NCBI GenBank assembly: GCA_945910005.1
Contig: OX246741.1
Span: 50,168,448-50,232,447 of the forward strand
Length of the DNA stretch: 64,000 nt
Source: Isoperla grammatica
Taxonomy: Eukaryota; Arthropoda; Insecta; Plecoptera; Perlodidae
Direction: 5' to 3'
The notes under the pieces were generated by a model that saw only the letters and a list, made by a program, of their open reading frames with translations, did not search any database and had not been told where the DNA came from. Both the position numbers and the translations under genes were made by a program. This document shows positions 33,816 through 45,001 of this stretch, in pieces (position 1 is the first letter of the stretch; each line of letters begins with the position of its first letter).

Positions 33816-34083
33816 GTGGGTGAACACACAGCTGCTGTCACCTTTGTGCTTTTGACGCGTTGAGGCGTATCGGCCAATCAGGTGGCTGAACACACAGCTG
33901 CTGTCACCTTTGTGCTTTTGACGCGTTGAGGCGTATCGGCCAATCAGGTGGGTGAACACACAGCTGCTGTCACCTTTGTGCTTTTGACGCGTTGAGGCGT
34001 ATCGGCCAATCAGGTGGCGGAACACACAGCTGCTGTCACCTTTGTGCTTTTGACGCGTTGAGGCGTATCAGCCAATCAGGTGG
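33816..34083. repeat. 66-bp minisatellite, four copies
   Basis: The unit reads GGTGGGTGAACACACAGCTG, CTGTCACCTTTGTGCTTTTG, ACGCGTTGAGGCGTATCGGC, CAATCA. The four units are nearly identical. Because 66 is divisible by three, a 79-codon minus-strand frame stays open, which is not evidence of a gene. Each unit carries GGCCAATCA, a CCAAT box match, and the E-box-like CAGCTG. Confidence 0.95.
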
Positions 34084-34890
34084 GGGAACGCTCCCGCAAC
34101 GCACCTCACGCGTCGCTTTTTACATTCTACTGGAATCGCACTTTAAGGATTCGTTATGTAAACGTTGACACTAAATAATTCCCTAGCTATAATATCAACC
34201 TCGTGATTTATGAGGGAATATACAACATGTCACAATATGTAATTAGCCTTGCAAATCTTAATAGAAATACTCCTACGCCCGTTGTGTGCGTAGAATACTT
34301 TATTAGGTTGTGTCATACAAAAACAACTCGAAAACAATCTTACTAGAAGACGATTTATTTGCTCGTTCGAAAGAAGGACGAGATTAGAAGTTACTTTACT
34401 GTCACTTTCCCCAAAAGCTTTTTTATTAAATATACCTCAGGGAAAAATAATTTTAGTTGCAAAGTTTTTCATAGAGTTGATGAGAATGCCTCTCGGGGTT
34501 GTGGCTTGGAGTATGGTACAATTAGTGGTGGATGAGGAGGGGGGGGGGGGGGGGGAGAGTGGATGTACCGTGATTGCAACAGAAGAAAAATACGAAAATT
34601 TATAGTATATTTTAAACACCGTGAAGGGGTTTTCAGGTCAGAAACTTAAAAAAAAAATCAAACGTATTCCCATCCATGAAAAATAATGATTCATAATTGT
34701 ACAAAAAATTTCTGCCCAAAGAGAAAGGAAAACATTAACGTTATCATAGAAAATGGGCTAGTTGCCCAACAAAAATTTTTCATATGGAAATTAGCATGTA
34801 TGTGATTTTCATCCTAAGGCAACAAGACAAAGTAAAGCAGATACAGATGATAAGGTGCTCAATATGAACGCAGGAGTTCTTAAGCTTGAT
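34084..34890. other. No gene seen; G homopolymer
   Basis: Unassigned sequence with a run of about 20 G at 34537-34555. Confidence 0.4.
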
Positions 34891-35600
34891 TAATATTGTT
34901 AGATAGCGGGAACCTACCGTGTCTCCAACCCAATTCCGTCGGCTCGGCCTCGAACCCACGGACTCCGAAGTCGACGGTCCCGTAGATGTACTGGGGCGTA
35001 ACTCTAGGGATGGTTCTCACTACCAAGGGATCGGGACGTACCAGTTCAAACAGTTTAGGAATGATAAGTCTTTGATTCAAACAATAAAGGAACCGTAATT
35101 TATTAGATTGACATTTATCCTAACCGTGGCCGAGTAGTGGCGAATCTGTCTACGGGTTTCCCTGTACAGCTAGATTTTGAAGTGCGGTCGGAGTGCCTCT
35201 ACCTTGGTTTCCCGGTGTCCGACCCCAGTCTCCGTGTCCGTCCTGGCCGCGTGGGTGTTGTCTCCTTGGCAGCCTCCGTGTCCACTTGGTCTTGTCCCCT
35301 CTTTCTCACTGTTGGATCTTCTCCCGGTCTACCTTGGTGTTGGTCCCCCGATCGTTCCGGTCCCCAGTCGAATGCCCCGAATTACCCACGTAAACCCCCG
35401 CACCTAGACTTTCCTACGTCATACCCCAGTCACCCCCTCTCTGCCTAACACTGGCTGTCGCCAGTCATAAATTACCAATCAAACTACTCGGTTCGACCCC
35501 CTCCCGTGACAATCACGAAAGAGTGGGACCAGGGCTCACTGACGAAGTCAACGAACCAGCCCCCTCCTGAACCGAGCAGTCAGCAAGTTGCCGCGCAACA
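34891..35600. other. GC-richer unassigned patch, possible tRNA-like fragment on minus
   Basis: This patch is clearly less AT-rich than its surroundings and may be a fossil element. On minus near 34930-35000, GACTTCGGAGTCCGTGGGTT followed by CGAGGCC resembles an anticodon arm and B box. The 103-codon plus frame at 35137 is rich in Pro/Ser with no recognised domain. Confidence 0.3.
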
Positions 35601-38335
35601 GGATATTATAACCGAACAAGACTGACGAAATAGCCGAGCACAGCGCATACTTTACAGTGACAACGGCTGTGAGCAAACACAAGATGTCACTGTAAAGTAT
35701 CCATAAATCACGCAATAAAATAAAACAAGGTAAAAATGAAATAAAGAACAAGTACTAATTTTTACGCCACAATATTGATTCTTCAATTCACTTCACTTCG
35801 AGCTAACTTTTGTAAAACAATACGAAATGGTTAAACAATTTATATTGCGGTTCAAAAACATTGGTCTACAGTCTAAAGTATATTAAGTTGCATTAGTTTT
35901 TTTGTATTTTGTTTATTGTTTTAATCTACCGGTTTACGAGTGTATTTGTACCAGTCGATTAAAATAATTATTGAAAAAAACACCGTCAGACATAACGCAA
36001 ATGAATACACTTCAGACTGTAAACACATTATGATCTCGAACCGCTATAGAAATTGTTGATCACAATTAATTATTTTTACAAAACTTAGTTCGACGTGGTC
36101 GTGAATTAAAGTACCAATATTGCCGGTACCGGCGGCTTAAAAATGAAGATTAAAATTATGTTGGTACTTTTAGAAGTCAATGTGCTAATTTCCAAAATTC
36201 AACTTGTTTCCTTCGCATATTTTAAACATCTTGTTACGATGGTTTCTTCAGTCAACCACGATATTCTCATTCATTAGTAAATGCTGGGATTCATTTCTAC
36301 TAAAAACCAGTTAACATTCGTCCGTCTCCCCATAGTTTCGCCAATACTTAAGTTACATTTACGACATTTTATATAATATTTGAAGTTTGGAAACAACTTT
36401 TTTAATTTTTTAGAGCATTGTGCTTCTTATCATTATAATTTTCAGACTACAGACTATCGGTGGCCCAAGCTAAAGTTGTCGCGACACAAGAAACATTTTC
36501 TGAAAACATTTTCAAAATGTTTTCAGTTGGGTGCTACCACCTGTTGCAATATTATTGAAACTATCATTGTTTGAAAGACATATGACGGAGAAGAGCCGAT
36601 AGAGAAGTTCTCTCCTTTAACTACTCTAGTGGAAGTACCTCAGATAACACTCTGTTATCTTCTCGCGGCTTTAATCAATGAGAATTTAGGCTTTCAACAC
36701 AACACACGTTACATGTTGTAATCGCTCTATTAGAGACCTACTCGGTAAAATCACCTAGCTAGGACCTAGACAGGGTCTACTGAATTTACTCCTAGTGGAG
36801 TAATTGCGAAGCGCAAAGTGGGATCTAGACAGTTAGCAGAAACTTGCAGCTACCTAGACCTAGGGTAGGCCTTGGTTATTCGGTATATTAGGTTTATCAC
36901 CACTCCATCCCATATTCTAGAATTACAACTTCCGTAATTTTGTAATTAACTTCTGAGACGGTACAGGCTTGTCCCACACGGCTTGGGTGTTCTTAAAAGC
37001 CATATGCGCCCCAAGTCAAGGGAAACCACTCAGAAGAGTATCAGTTTTCTAAATTATTTGACATTTTTAATGACGGTCTGGTATTTGTCTTGGAGGGGAG
37101 GTCAGAGTTTGTTACCACGCCGAGGGTGAGAACTTCCACTTCAAGGCTAAGTTCCAGGCTAGTCCATTTTTAGGCCACTACACCCCCCTAGTTAGGGTAA
37201 ACCAAATTCAAAATCTTCCATGACGTCACTAATTATGAGCCTTCTGATTGGTCGCCCTAAGAACACAGGGGCAAGTTTGTAGCCGGAGTCCTGAGGGACG
37301 TGTGGCAGAACAAAGACGGCCTTTGGCCGAATAGGTCGGTTTTTTAGGCGTACGACGGCCGCGGGCCAAGGTGTAAGGAGAGACAATGGCCGGGTTGGCC
37401 GAACGTGGTCGGGTGTGAGTGAAGTGTAGTTTTTAGTACTAAGTAATCATCATAATAAGTAATCAGTAAATATAAATTAATAAGTATTAAGTAACAACGT
37501 ATGAGACAACGAACGGGACACAATAATAACAATACAACAACAAGAGACCACCACAACTCCAACCCATAGACAGTTATAAACACCCACGCTCTCCGGCTGC
37601 ATCAACCTAATCGTCAACATCATCAATATCACCATCGCCATCCGTACATCAAGCCATCTCCAGCCAGCGCTACAACAGGTATCGTTACTACTTTTTTACC
37701 ATACTATGGCCATAGGGAGGTAGATTAGTATTAACGATATTCATTTCAGACTTTTGTTTTCATTCATTCATTTTGTTTAATTATGTATTTCATTTTCATT
37801 TTTGTGTATCTTTTGTGTCATTTGTGTTATTAATTAAACATTAAGATTATATTTTATACAATTCTATTTTTTTTATTTCCATATCCTACAACCATAATCT
37901 CATATTTTATTTAAGCAACAACAACTTTTCATATATTTTTTGTGCTCTACCAACAACCCAAAGTTGAGCTAGCTGAGGGTTTGTTTTCTTTTATTTTTAT
38001 TTTTATCATGTTTTCATTTATCCGTACTGTCTCACTTCCTTCGGTCATGGGAGGCCTAGGTTTGCCACGGTCCAGGGCCCAGCCAAGAACAGGGCACAAT
38101 ATAGACAAACAACACCGAACTAGTCCTGGATCTATTTGATTATGTAGGTCTAGACGGCAGAGTGTGAAGACATTCTTGCTTGTCCATATGAAACAGCTTT
38201 TGTCAACTTGTCAGACCGCATAAAACTCAATGGCAGGACAACAGATTTACTGGGTTGTTGTTGTTTTTGTTTTTTGTTGTAAATAAAAAAACGGTCGGGA
38301 AAAAAATAAGGACGATACGTTTAAAAATAATGCTT
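35601..38335. other. No gene seen; small hairpin and an old SINE fragment
   Basis: A perfect 16-bp inverted repeat (35647-35662 and 35685-35700, ATACTTTACAGTGACA) has a 22-base loop. AGTAAATGCTGGGATTCA at about 36273 recalls the body of the tRNA-SINE at 26283. The rest is unassigned and AT-rich. Confidence 0.4.
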
Positions 38336-38484
38336 CGTTTACAGCTACGCGTTGCGAGCGAAGCGAGGGCGCGAGCTCAAATCAGCGGCTGAGTTTCACG
38401 CAAAGTAGTTAATAGTTTCAGGCAAACTCGGCCACTGATTGGAGCTCGCGCCTTCGCTTCGCTCGCAACGCGTAGCTGTAAACG
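38336..38484. repeat. Long hairpin-forming palindrome, 149 bp
   Basis: The left arm, CGTTTACAGCTACGCGTTGC, GAGCGAAGCGAGGGCGCGAG, CTC, is complementary to the right arm ending in GCAACGCGTAGCTGTAAACG. The arms are about 60 bp with few mismatches and the spacer is about 30 bp. It is GC-rich in an AT-rich setting. It is probably a non-autonomous fold-back element, but no target duplication was identified. Confidence 0.85.
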
Positions 38485-38969
38485 TACTATAAGGTTTAAA
38501 CTTATGAGGATTTTTCGAAAATTTCCATTACAGAATAACATCTAAAAGACAAGAATAAGTTATTGTTTACGTACACGTTTTGTTTCATTGTGGTATTAGT
38601 ACACTAGGAAAACGCTCTGTGTGACGCGTTGATAAGCGTGCGCACACATGTCTGTCTACAAAGTTTCTGGCAAAACGTTTTCAAAGCTATCGGCATTGTT
38701 CACTGAGATAAAGATAAAAGCGTATAAACAACAATTTGAGCAATACAAGAATGCGCATTGCAAAAATGTTTCCCATTTCCATCGGTATTATACTTCCCGA
38801 CATTGTTGAATGTCGTGCAATGTGCTTTGGTAAGATTTTTGTTGGTGTTTTCTATATGGTCCGCCACCGTTACTCACACTGATTGACAGTAATTGAAATG
38901 TAGTTTCTGGTTCTTATACGTATCAGATCGTCTTAAAATTAGTATAGTCATGACTGAAAAAAATGTACT

Positions 38970-39695
38970 ATTGTATAGCCACCTCACATTTTGCCACTAC
39001 TGTGTTTCAGAAAAAAACATTTGAGTAACTTTTGTGTAACCTTACCAATACTTATCTGATCGCCAGAACATTAACATATGCGTGACGAGAAAAATCATTA
39101 AAAAATATGGCTACCTCACATTATGCCACCATTTTGTTTCATAAAAATATTTTCCACTAGGAACTATAGTGTAACTTTTTAACTTAAGAAACGTTTTTAC
39201 CACAAAACTATACACATTCAATCCACATCGAGGCTTGTGAATGTGTAAATTTCAACTTTATCGGACTCTCCGTTCGACCGCTATCGCGAGACAAGTGGTA
39301 AGAATCCCTGCTTCCAGTGTTGAAGGTCCCGGGTTCAAATCCCGGTTCAGGCAAAACTTTTTTACTTTTAATAAGATTCAATCTCATTTCTTCTTGTCTT
39401 AGGAAAAGTTGATTAAGCTCCAGCTGTGTTTGTCACTACAATCACTATCTTTTTTAAACATTAGTCTTAATTAAATCACAATCTTTATTAAACAGGCTAT
39501 CTCATATTTTGACGCCATTTTGTTTTATAAAGAAAACGTTTAAGAATTTAATTGTAACTGCATCTTTTCGAACGATTTTGCCACAAAACAAATGGCGTTT
39601 TATTTATATCAAGGCTTAGGGATGTTCCAAATTTCAACGTGATCTGACTTTCCGTTCGAATGCTATCGCGAGACAAATGGAAAACAAGAAAACAA
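38970..39695. repeat. Three diverged tandem copies of a 200-bp unit, split by a SINE
   Basis: Copies begin at about 38978, 39108 and 39497 with GCCACCTCACATTTTGCCAC, GCTACCTCACATTATGCCAC and GCTATCTCATATTTTGACGC. The second and third end in CCGTTCGACCGCTATCGCGA and CCGTTCGAATGCTATCGCGA. The copies are strongly diverged, so the array is old. Confidence 0.6.
39290..39480 (+). mobile_element. tRNA-derived SINE family T, copy 3 (5' part)
   Basis: AAGTGGTAAGAATCCCTGCT, TCCAGTGTTGAAGGTCCCGG and GTTCAAATCCCGG match the tRNA head of the copy at 29937 with a better B box. The next segment, TTTTAATAAGATTCAATCTC and TTCTTGTCTTAGG, matches the start of its body. It inserted into the older 200-bp repeat unit. 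Confidence 0.7.
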
Positions 39696-40294
39696 ACAGA
39701 ACGAGTGCCATAAAAGTAGAATGTGACGCCCGCTATGCTTACTAAATAAGTTATAATTGTTTTTAAACATTTTGAGGTCCATCAAGTCAACCGTTTTCAA
39801 AACTGCGTGAATGGCAAAGTGGAAGTTTGCAGTTCATATCATCGTGAGTTCATTGACTCGATAAAAATAGTTATCGCTTTTCATGAAACTCAATTTGACA
39901 GCTGCAAGATAAATAAATACACTGTATTTATAATCACAACAACCGGAAATATATGAAACAAATGCACAGAAAGACATTTTTAGCTGCAGAATTTCTTACT
40001 ACTTAGTTGAATCTATGATAAACTGTGTTATCGCCCTGCTAATCGTACCAAATGTGATCTTGTTATGAAACAGCTGACAATGACTAAGCCTATCACACGA
40101 TATTGATGGAAATGTTTACCCAGCCAGTTTTATCTAACAGACAGGAAGTGTAATACAGTGATTTTACTCATCAAACTAAACTAATGGAGCGGTTCCTAAA
40201 TGCCTATTCCCTTACTGTCAACGTTGGTGTAAAGGGCAATAGTTGATTCCCTTACCGTCACCGAAAAGTCTGTTTCCTTCAATAACTCTAACGT
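39696..40294. other. No gene seen
   Basis: Unassigned sequence left of MITE family 2 copy 3. Confidence 0.4.
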
Positions 40295-40590
40295 CCTAAC
40301 GTAAGTATTCGCGTACAGACCTCACATCCTTATCTACTGCCCCCTTCATGCATGGTAATTTAAAGAACATCAGCAGATTCCTGGCGTTCTTACGCACATT
40401 CGTGAATGCAGTCTTCCGCCGAGTAGAGTGCACAAGCCTTATAGCCACGCCCACCGTTCCAGGTAACCAACGGAAGTTTGTGAATTATTCCTAATTAGCC
40501 TGTTTTAATTAGATTGCAGAATCTTGAGAAGTAGAAAATTCAGTTGGTGTCATTGAACTCTTCTGTGTCATAGTAATCTAAAAAGTTGTA
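40295..40590 (+). mobile_element. MITE family 2, copy 3
   Basis: It starts CCTAACGTAAGTATTCGCG and contains CCACGCCCACCGTTCCAGG and GTAACCAACGGAAG, as in copies 1 and 2, then CTTCTGTGTCATAGTAATC. The right inverted end has decayed. It is followed by a TATACTATA-rich stretch, similar in kind to the TA-rich flanks of the other two copies. Confidence 0.7.
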
Positions 40591-40707
40591 CAACTATTAT
40601 ATACTGTTATTATACTATAGTATAAACTATACACAATATACTATATACTATCTTACAACTATTGACCTTTATTTTTTCTACGGTAATCGTTGTGAATTAC
40701 GTCACAG

Positions 40708-40860
40708 TAAGGTTGGAATTCATAGTCGGCCCCTACACCTAGGGGCACCCATTGTTGCTATGGATTTGTTTTGTTTATGGGAAATAACATGGAAACAACT
40801 GTTACCTTGGTAACAATGGGCGCCCCTAGGTGTAGGGGCCGACTATGAATTCCAACCTTA
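40708..40860. mobile_element. Fold-back MITE, 153 bp, TA-flanked
   Basis: The arms of about 49 bp (TAAGGTTGGAATTCATAGTC, GGCCCCTACACCTAGGGGC, CCCATTGTT) are almost perfect complements. The spacer is about 55 bp. TA at both outer ends fits a Tc1/mariner-style duplication. The near-identity of the arms suggests a young insertion. Confidence 0.85.
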
Positions 40861-41790
40861 GTCTTATGTGTGCCTCAAAAGAAGTCAGCTCACAAATTAC
40901 ACAAATTACAAATTTGTATTCATTCCTATTGAAGTTGCTATGTACTTGGAGAAATAATACCAGGGTAAGCCTCGAGCGTTCACACGGCACAGGAATTACC
41001 ATCGTACCAGGCTAGTCTGTCAAGTTACTATTATAAGCACTGAGGGCGCTAGTAAAAACGAATGAAGCGCTCAAAGTGGCAATGTCACACAACTTCCTGA
41101 TAAAGCAGCGTCGTTCTTCCTACGTCGATAATGGAAAAATTTTGCAACTTGCATTATTAAATACGGATTTTAAATTTTTGGGCAGATTCTGAATCCCATC
41201 AGTAAATCTTAAAAAGGCAGGCCGCCAGTTTAATCAGGACACGTTTTAGACGTGCAAACAACAAATAACACACGACAAACACAAACATAACAAGACAATA
41301 AAAAACAAAAACAAACACAAAACATAACAACAAAACAAAATATACACATCAGCAAGAAAAAACAAACAAACACAAAACAAAAAACATGATATTTCATAAT
41401 AATATCCAGCACTATTTTCAACCACGGAATGAAATCTTCACCAGTAAGTTGCTAAATTTGGCCACATATAGTGGTGTATGTACTAACACACGGTCCCTAT
41501 AAATCCATATTCTATCTACGTTCCAACAGGAATGCCTATGTTAAAGCAGCCACCTAAACCTAAGGTGCTCATGAACGGTGAGTTTCAAAGGCAGTGGGCT
41601 AATAAACATTAACAGTCATTACTCATTAGTCAACATAACCTTTATTTCGCTTTGCTAACTCAAAGTGTCTGGTAAAAGTAATATGGATTTGACTGCATAG
41701 ATTGGACTGCTGACGACTGCGATACGCTCACATTATTATTGATGGTTTGCAGGAACCTTACAACGATGTGCTTGGTGGCCATAGAGATAC
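40861..41790. other. No gene seen; ACAAA-rich stretch
   Basis: An ACAAA/CAAAC-rich low-complexity tract lies at 41255-41390. It explains the Phe/Cys-rich minus-strand frame. No gene is supported. Confidence 0.4.
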
Positions 41791-41794
41791 AGTT

Positions 41795-42125
41795 GAAGCC
41801 AATGGGGCTTTGCACTGCGACTTCTTTCCACTAGCAGCGCCAGCACCGTCCCGGCCCTGAGACAAGGTCTACTTGAACTGCGCTTAACTTAGCCATGAAA
41901 AAAGGGCTGATTTACCCATCCAGGAGGCTCTGGAATTGAGCTCGAACTGTGGTGGCGCTACTTCTATTCCAATGTCTTTGGCAAAATGCTGCCATCACAG
42001 CCTGCTGGATGGGTCAAGTAAACCTTGTCCGCGCTGATTTAACGATCCAGCAGGCCATGGATTTGGGCTTGGACGGTGGTGGCGCATTCTACGCCAAGCT
42101 TTGCGTGCAAAGCCCCATTGTAGTA
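41795..42125. repeat. Diverged fold-back region of about 330 bp
   Basis: CAATGGGGCTTTGCAC at about 41799 is mirrored by GTGCAAAGCCCCATTG at about 42106. Further inside, AGACAAGGTCTACTTGAA is mirrored by TCAAGTAAACCTTGTC. A tandem motif, ATCCAGGAGGC/ATCCAGCAGGCC with GGTGGTGGCGC, also repeats. It is GC-rich relative to its flanks and probably an old element. Confidence 0.6.
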
Positions 42126-42735
42126 GAAACAAAAAACTAATTTAATTGGGATCGTATTTTGTTTTTCTTTACAAACATTGATTTTTTGGGGAATTTGTGA
42201 TTTTTATCTTTATTTCATATGTATTTTAAATTATAAACATTGCTTTTATGCAATTAAAAAATCATACCCGCTCATCTTCTCTAATGATTAATGACCCCAG
42301 TATGGCAGCTGTGACGTCACATGCAAACTACCAATTGATCTGTGGCCATACCGACTTACAAGACTCTTGATGCGAGTGAGGTTATGATACAACAATGAAC
42401 AATTATCAATGTAGACAACTGGGCTGCGTTCACACGACAAAGATTGAGGAGGGTTGACTTGGCCACCCCCGTAAATTAACTGAGTTAGATTTCGGATACC
42501 AGTGTAGCAAATTTCAAGCGTTCACACGTAATTTCAACTACCTGTTTACTATGTCAGTAATGTAAACCAACTCTTACTCAAACTTCGTAGTTCCAGTAGT
42601 GGAATATTACAAGTGTGGGTACTTAATTCCTTTGCATGCAATTACACTTAACTTTGCTTTAGAAGTTCATTACAGTGCAAGATAATCTTAATACTTCCAA
42701 GCATTGGAAGTTTAGTTAATATTGACTTTTTAAAA
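42126..42735. other. No gene seen; MITE end fragment
   Basis: GGCAGCTGTGACGTCACATG at about 42303 resembles one end of the MITE at 33365-33682. The rest is unassigned. Confidence 0.4.
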
Positions 42736-43057
42736 CTTGGCTGTCGGGTTTCGCCACGTTTCGATAAAAATATCTTGACGTTTCGGGTCGATTACACGGT
42801 CCGTCTTCAGAAGACATATCCTAGAAGAGTACACACACGGAACAATCCTACTCAATCCAGCCCGTTCGTGTGAGTCATCCTAAACAAGTTGTGCAGTTAG
42901 TTTTATCTTAGTTTATCAACAGACGGACGGCCTGGATTGAGTAGGTTGTTACGTGTGTGCACTCTTCTAGGATATATCTTCTGAAGACGGACCGTGCAAT
43001 AGGCCCGAAACGTCAAGATATTTTTATCGATGGACGCGGCGAAACCCGACAGCCAAG
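42736..43057. mobile_element. Inverted repeat with 135-bp arms; penelope/hammerhead-like motifs in each arm
   Basis: The left arm begins CTTGGCTGTCGGGTTTCGCC and the right arm ends GGCGAAACCCGACAGCCAAG. The arms extend about 135 bp with few differences around a loop of about 50 bp. Each arm holds CTGAAGACGGACCGTG, an A/T-rich loop, then CCCGAAACGTC, at 42981-43014 on plus and 42777-42810 on minus. CTGANGA plus GAAAC separated by a stem is the hammerhead ribozyme core layout. CTGAWGA...CCGAAACGT is recurrent in Penelope-like element termini. The stem II pairing here is imperfect. Confidence 0.7.
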
Positions 43058-45001
43058 TATAATATTGACTCCGGCCGCGAAAGCCTGACAAGCTTCAATA
43101 TTGACTTGTTCCTGGGTGGTACATTTGAGAAGAGGCTGCGTGACGAAGGGGGAGGGGGAGGAAGAGTTGATGAGCTCATTAAGGGAATAAGTCATCCCCA
43201 CTGCTGGCTTCGTTCCTCGTCACACTTCAATAGTTGCTTCCATTTTAAAATTTCCTATGGGAACGGTTCTATATATCGCTTATATACTCCGGCATATTAA
43301 TCTATATATAAAACAAGGAAATGGAGTTGGGAATTGAAGGAACGCTGTCAATTGTTTTTGTGTTATCGGTGCGAATGAAAGATCCCTGCTGTGTAATTTA
43401 ACCGTTGTGTGATCGGCTGTAGTCCCAAATTAAAAGCTATGCGAAAATATTAGGCCTATATGGGTTTTAGATGAGCGCAGCGAGCGTTTATATTCCACTT
43501 TTATGCCACTCGGTTTTTGTTTGTTTGTCGAAGTTTGTATGTCTCGCGATAGAGGTCAAACGGAGATTCCGATTATGTTTGTTTTGGAACATTCACAAAT
43601 TTCGATGTGGAAAGAACGCATTTATTTTGTCAGCATTGTCACCTCGAAAGTTGTCAATTTAAGACTTTGTCTGAGCGTAAAATAACATTTGTAAAGTAAT
43701 ATTATCACTGTTATAAATAATGTGCATTAAATGGCGTCAACGTTCCTTGTACATAAAACGTAAGAAAGTGGCCATAGGACCCAACCCCCCGCGTGGAGAA
43801 CACTTTACAGTCAGGGTTAGAATAATATTGTACGGTAGTTTACTAATTATTATTACGTATACATATTTATATTAATGATGATTCAAGAAAAATATTTCGA
43901 TTAAAATTTTAATTTTGTTGGGTAATAATTGTAATGAACGCTGGAATGCAGTTCATCATTAAAATGATTGTCATTGATTTCCATCAATATTGGCTGATGA
44001 GCATAATCATTCAACAAGTGAAAACCAACTATTTCTAGTGTTCATTGATTGGCAATCATAGGTTATTCACTACATTAATCAATTAACTACAACAGTACCG
44101 ATTAATGTACATAATTATTGGAGTCAATGTAAGCTGTAATGGAACATTCATGCATTACAGTTAAAAATCTCATCTCTAAAACATGACGTTCAAAGTGCAT
44201 TCCTTCATCCAGCCAGGATGTTACGTCCCAGTGTAATAACACACCATGCTGACACAGCACTAGACGTCTTCACGGCTACAGCTTGGAGTTGCCGGCACTC
44301 GGCTGGAATCAGCCAACAGCTGATTGGTCAGCTCGAGTGCACAATATTTAAATTAGCCAATCGATAAAAGCCATAGCGGACACATGGCACAACTTAGCCT
44401 AAAACACTAGTCACCTAAGGAGGGATAATGTTAACTAATTTCCCCTACAGCCATTTCCCACAGGAAATGTGCTCTCTCTTATCTCAGCTATCTTAGACTA
44501 AGGACGTGTTTTCCAGGTTAGGGAATGTTCGGTTTATTCAACCCCCTTGTTGTATGTAAGTAGTGAAAAGTCTTTTATTAAACTTATATCTTATTGTACA
44601 TGGGTGTTATGATTACTATAGTAACACGTCCTACTCTCCCAATTCATTGATCCCTCAAGAAAAGTAGTCTAATTGAGCCCTGGTATTTATTGATCAGTAT
44701 TTGATGATTTAATTTGATTGATTAATACCTATCAGCGGCACTACATAATTGTATAATTGAGCTAATGATTTGCAGAATCATCCCCGTTTCCCTTCATGTG
44801 TTTGTAACTTATCAGTAGCTGCCTCCGAAGTATTTATTAGCGAACAGAAGAGAAGGATGACGAGAGCGTTTTATTTGTAGGCCTATTTGTAGCTTCTTGT
44901 CGTCTCTTCAATTCAATCCAATTCAATTCAATTCAATTCAATTTAATGTACATGGAAAGAAACTTTATAAAGCTCACAAGATCCTGACAGAAAGAGCTAC
45001 C
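43058..45001. other. No gene seen; possible Helitron 5' end at 43301
   Basis: TCTATATATAAAACAAGG at 43301, preceded by A, resembles the 5' ends of arthropod Helitrons, which start TCTATATATA and insert between A and T. I found no convincing 3' hairpin plus CTRR end. The rest is AT-rich and unassigned, apart from a short AATTC repeat at 44909-44944. Confidence 0.3.

Noticed and set aside
33786..34025. 79-codon minus-strand repeat protein
   Set aside because: Produced by a 66-bp minisatellite whose length is a multiple of three.
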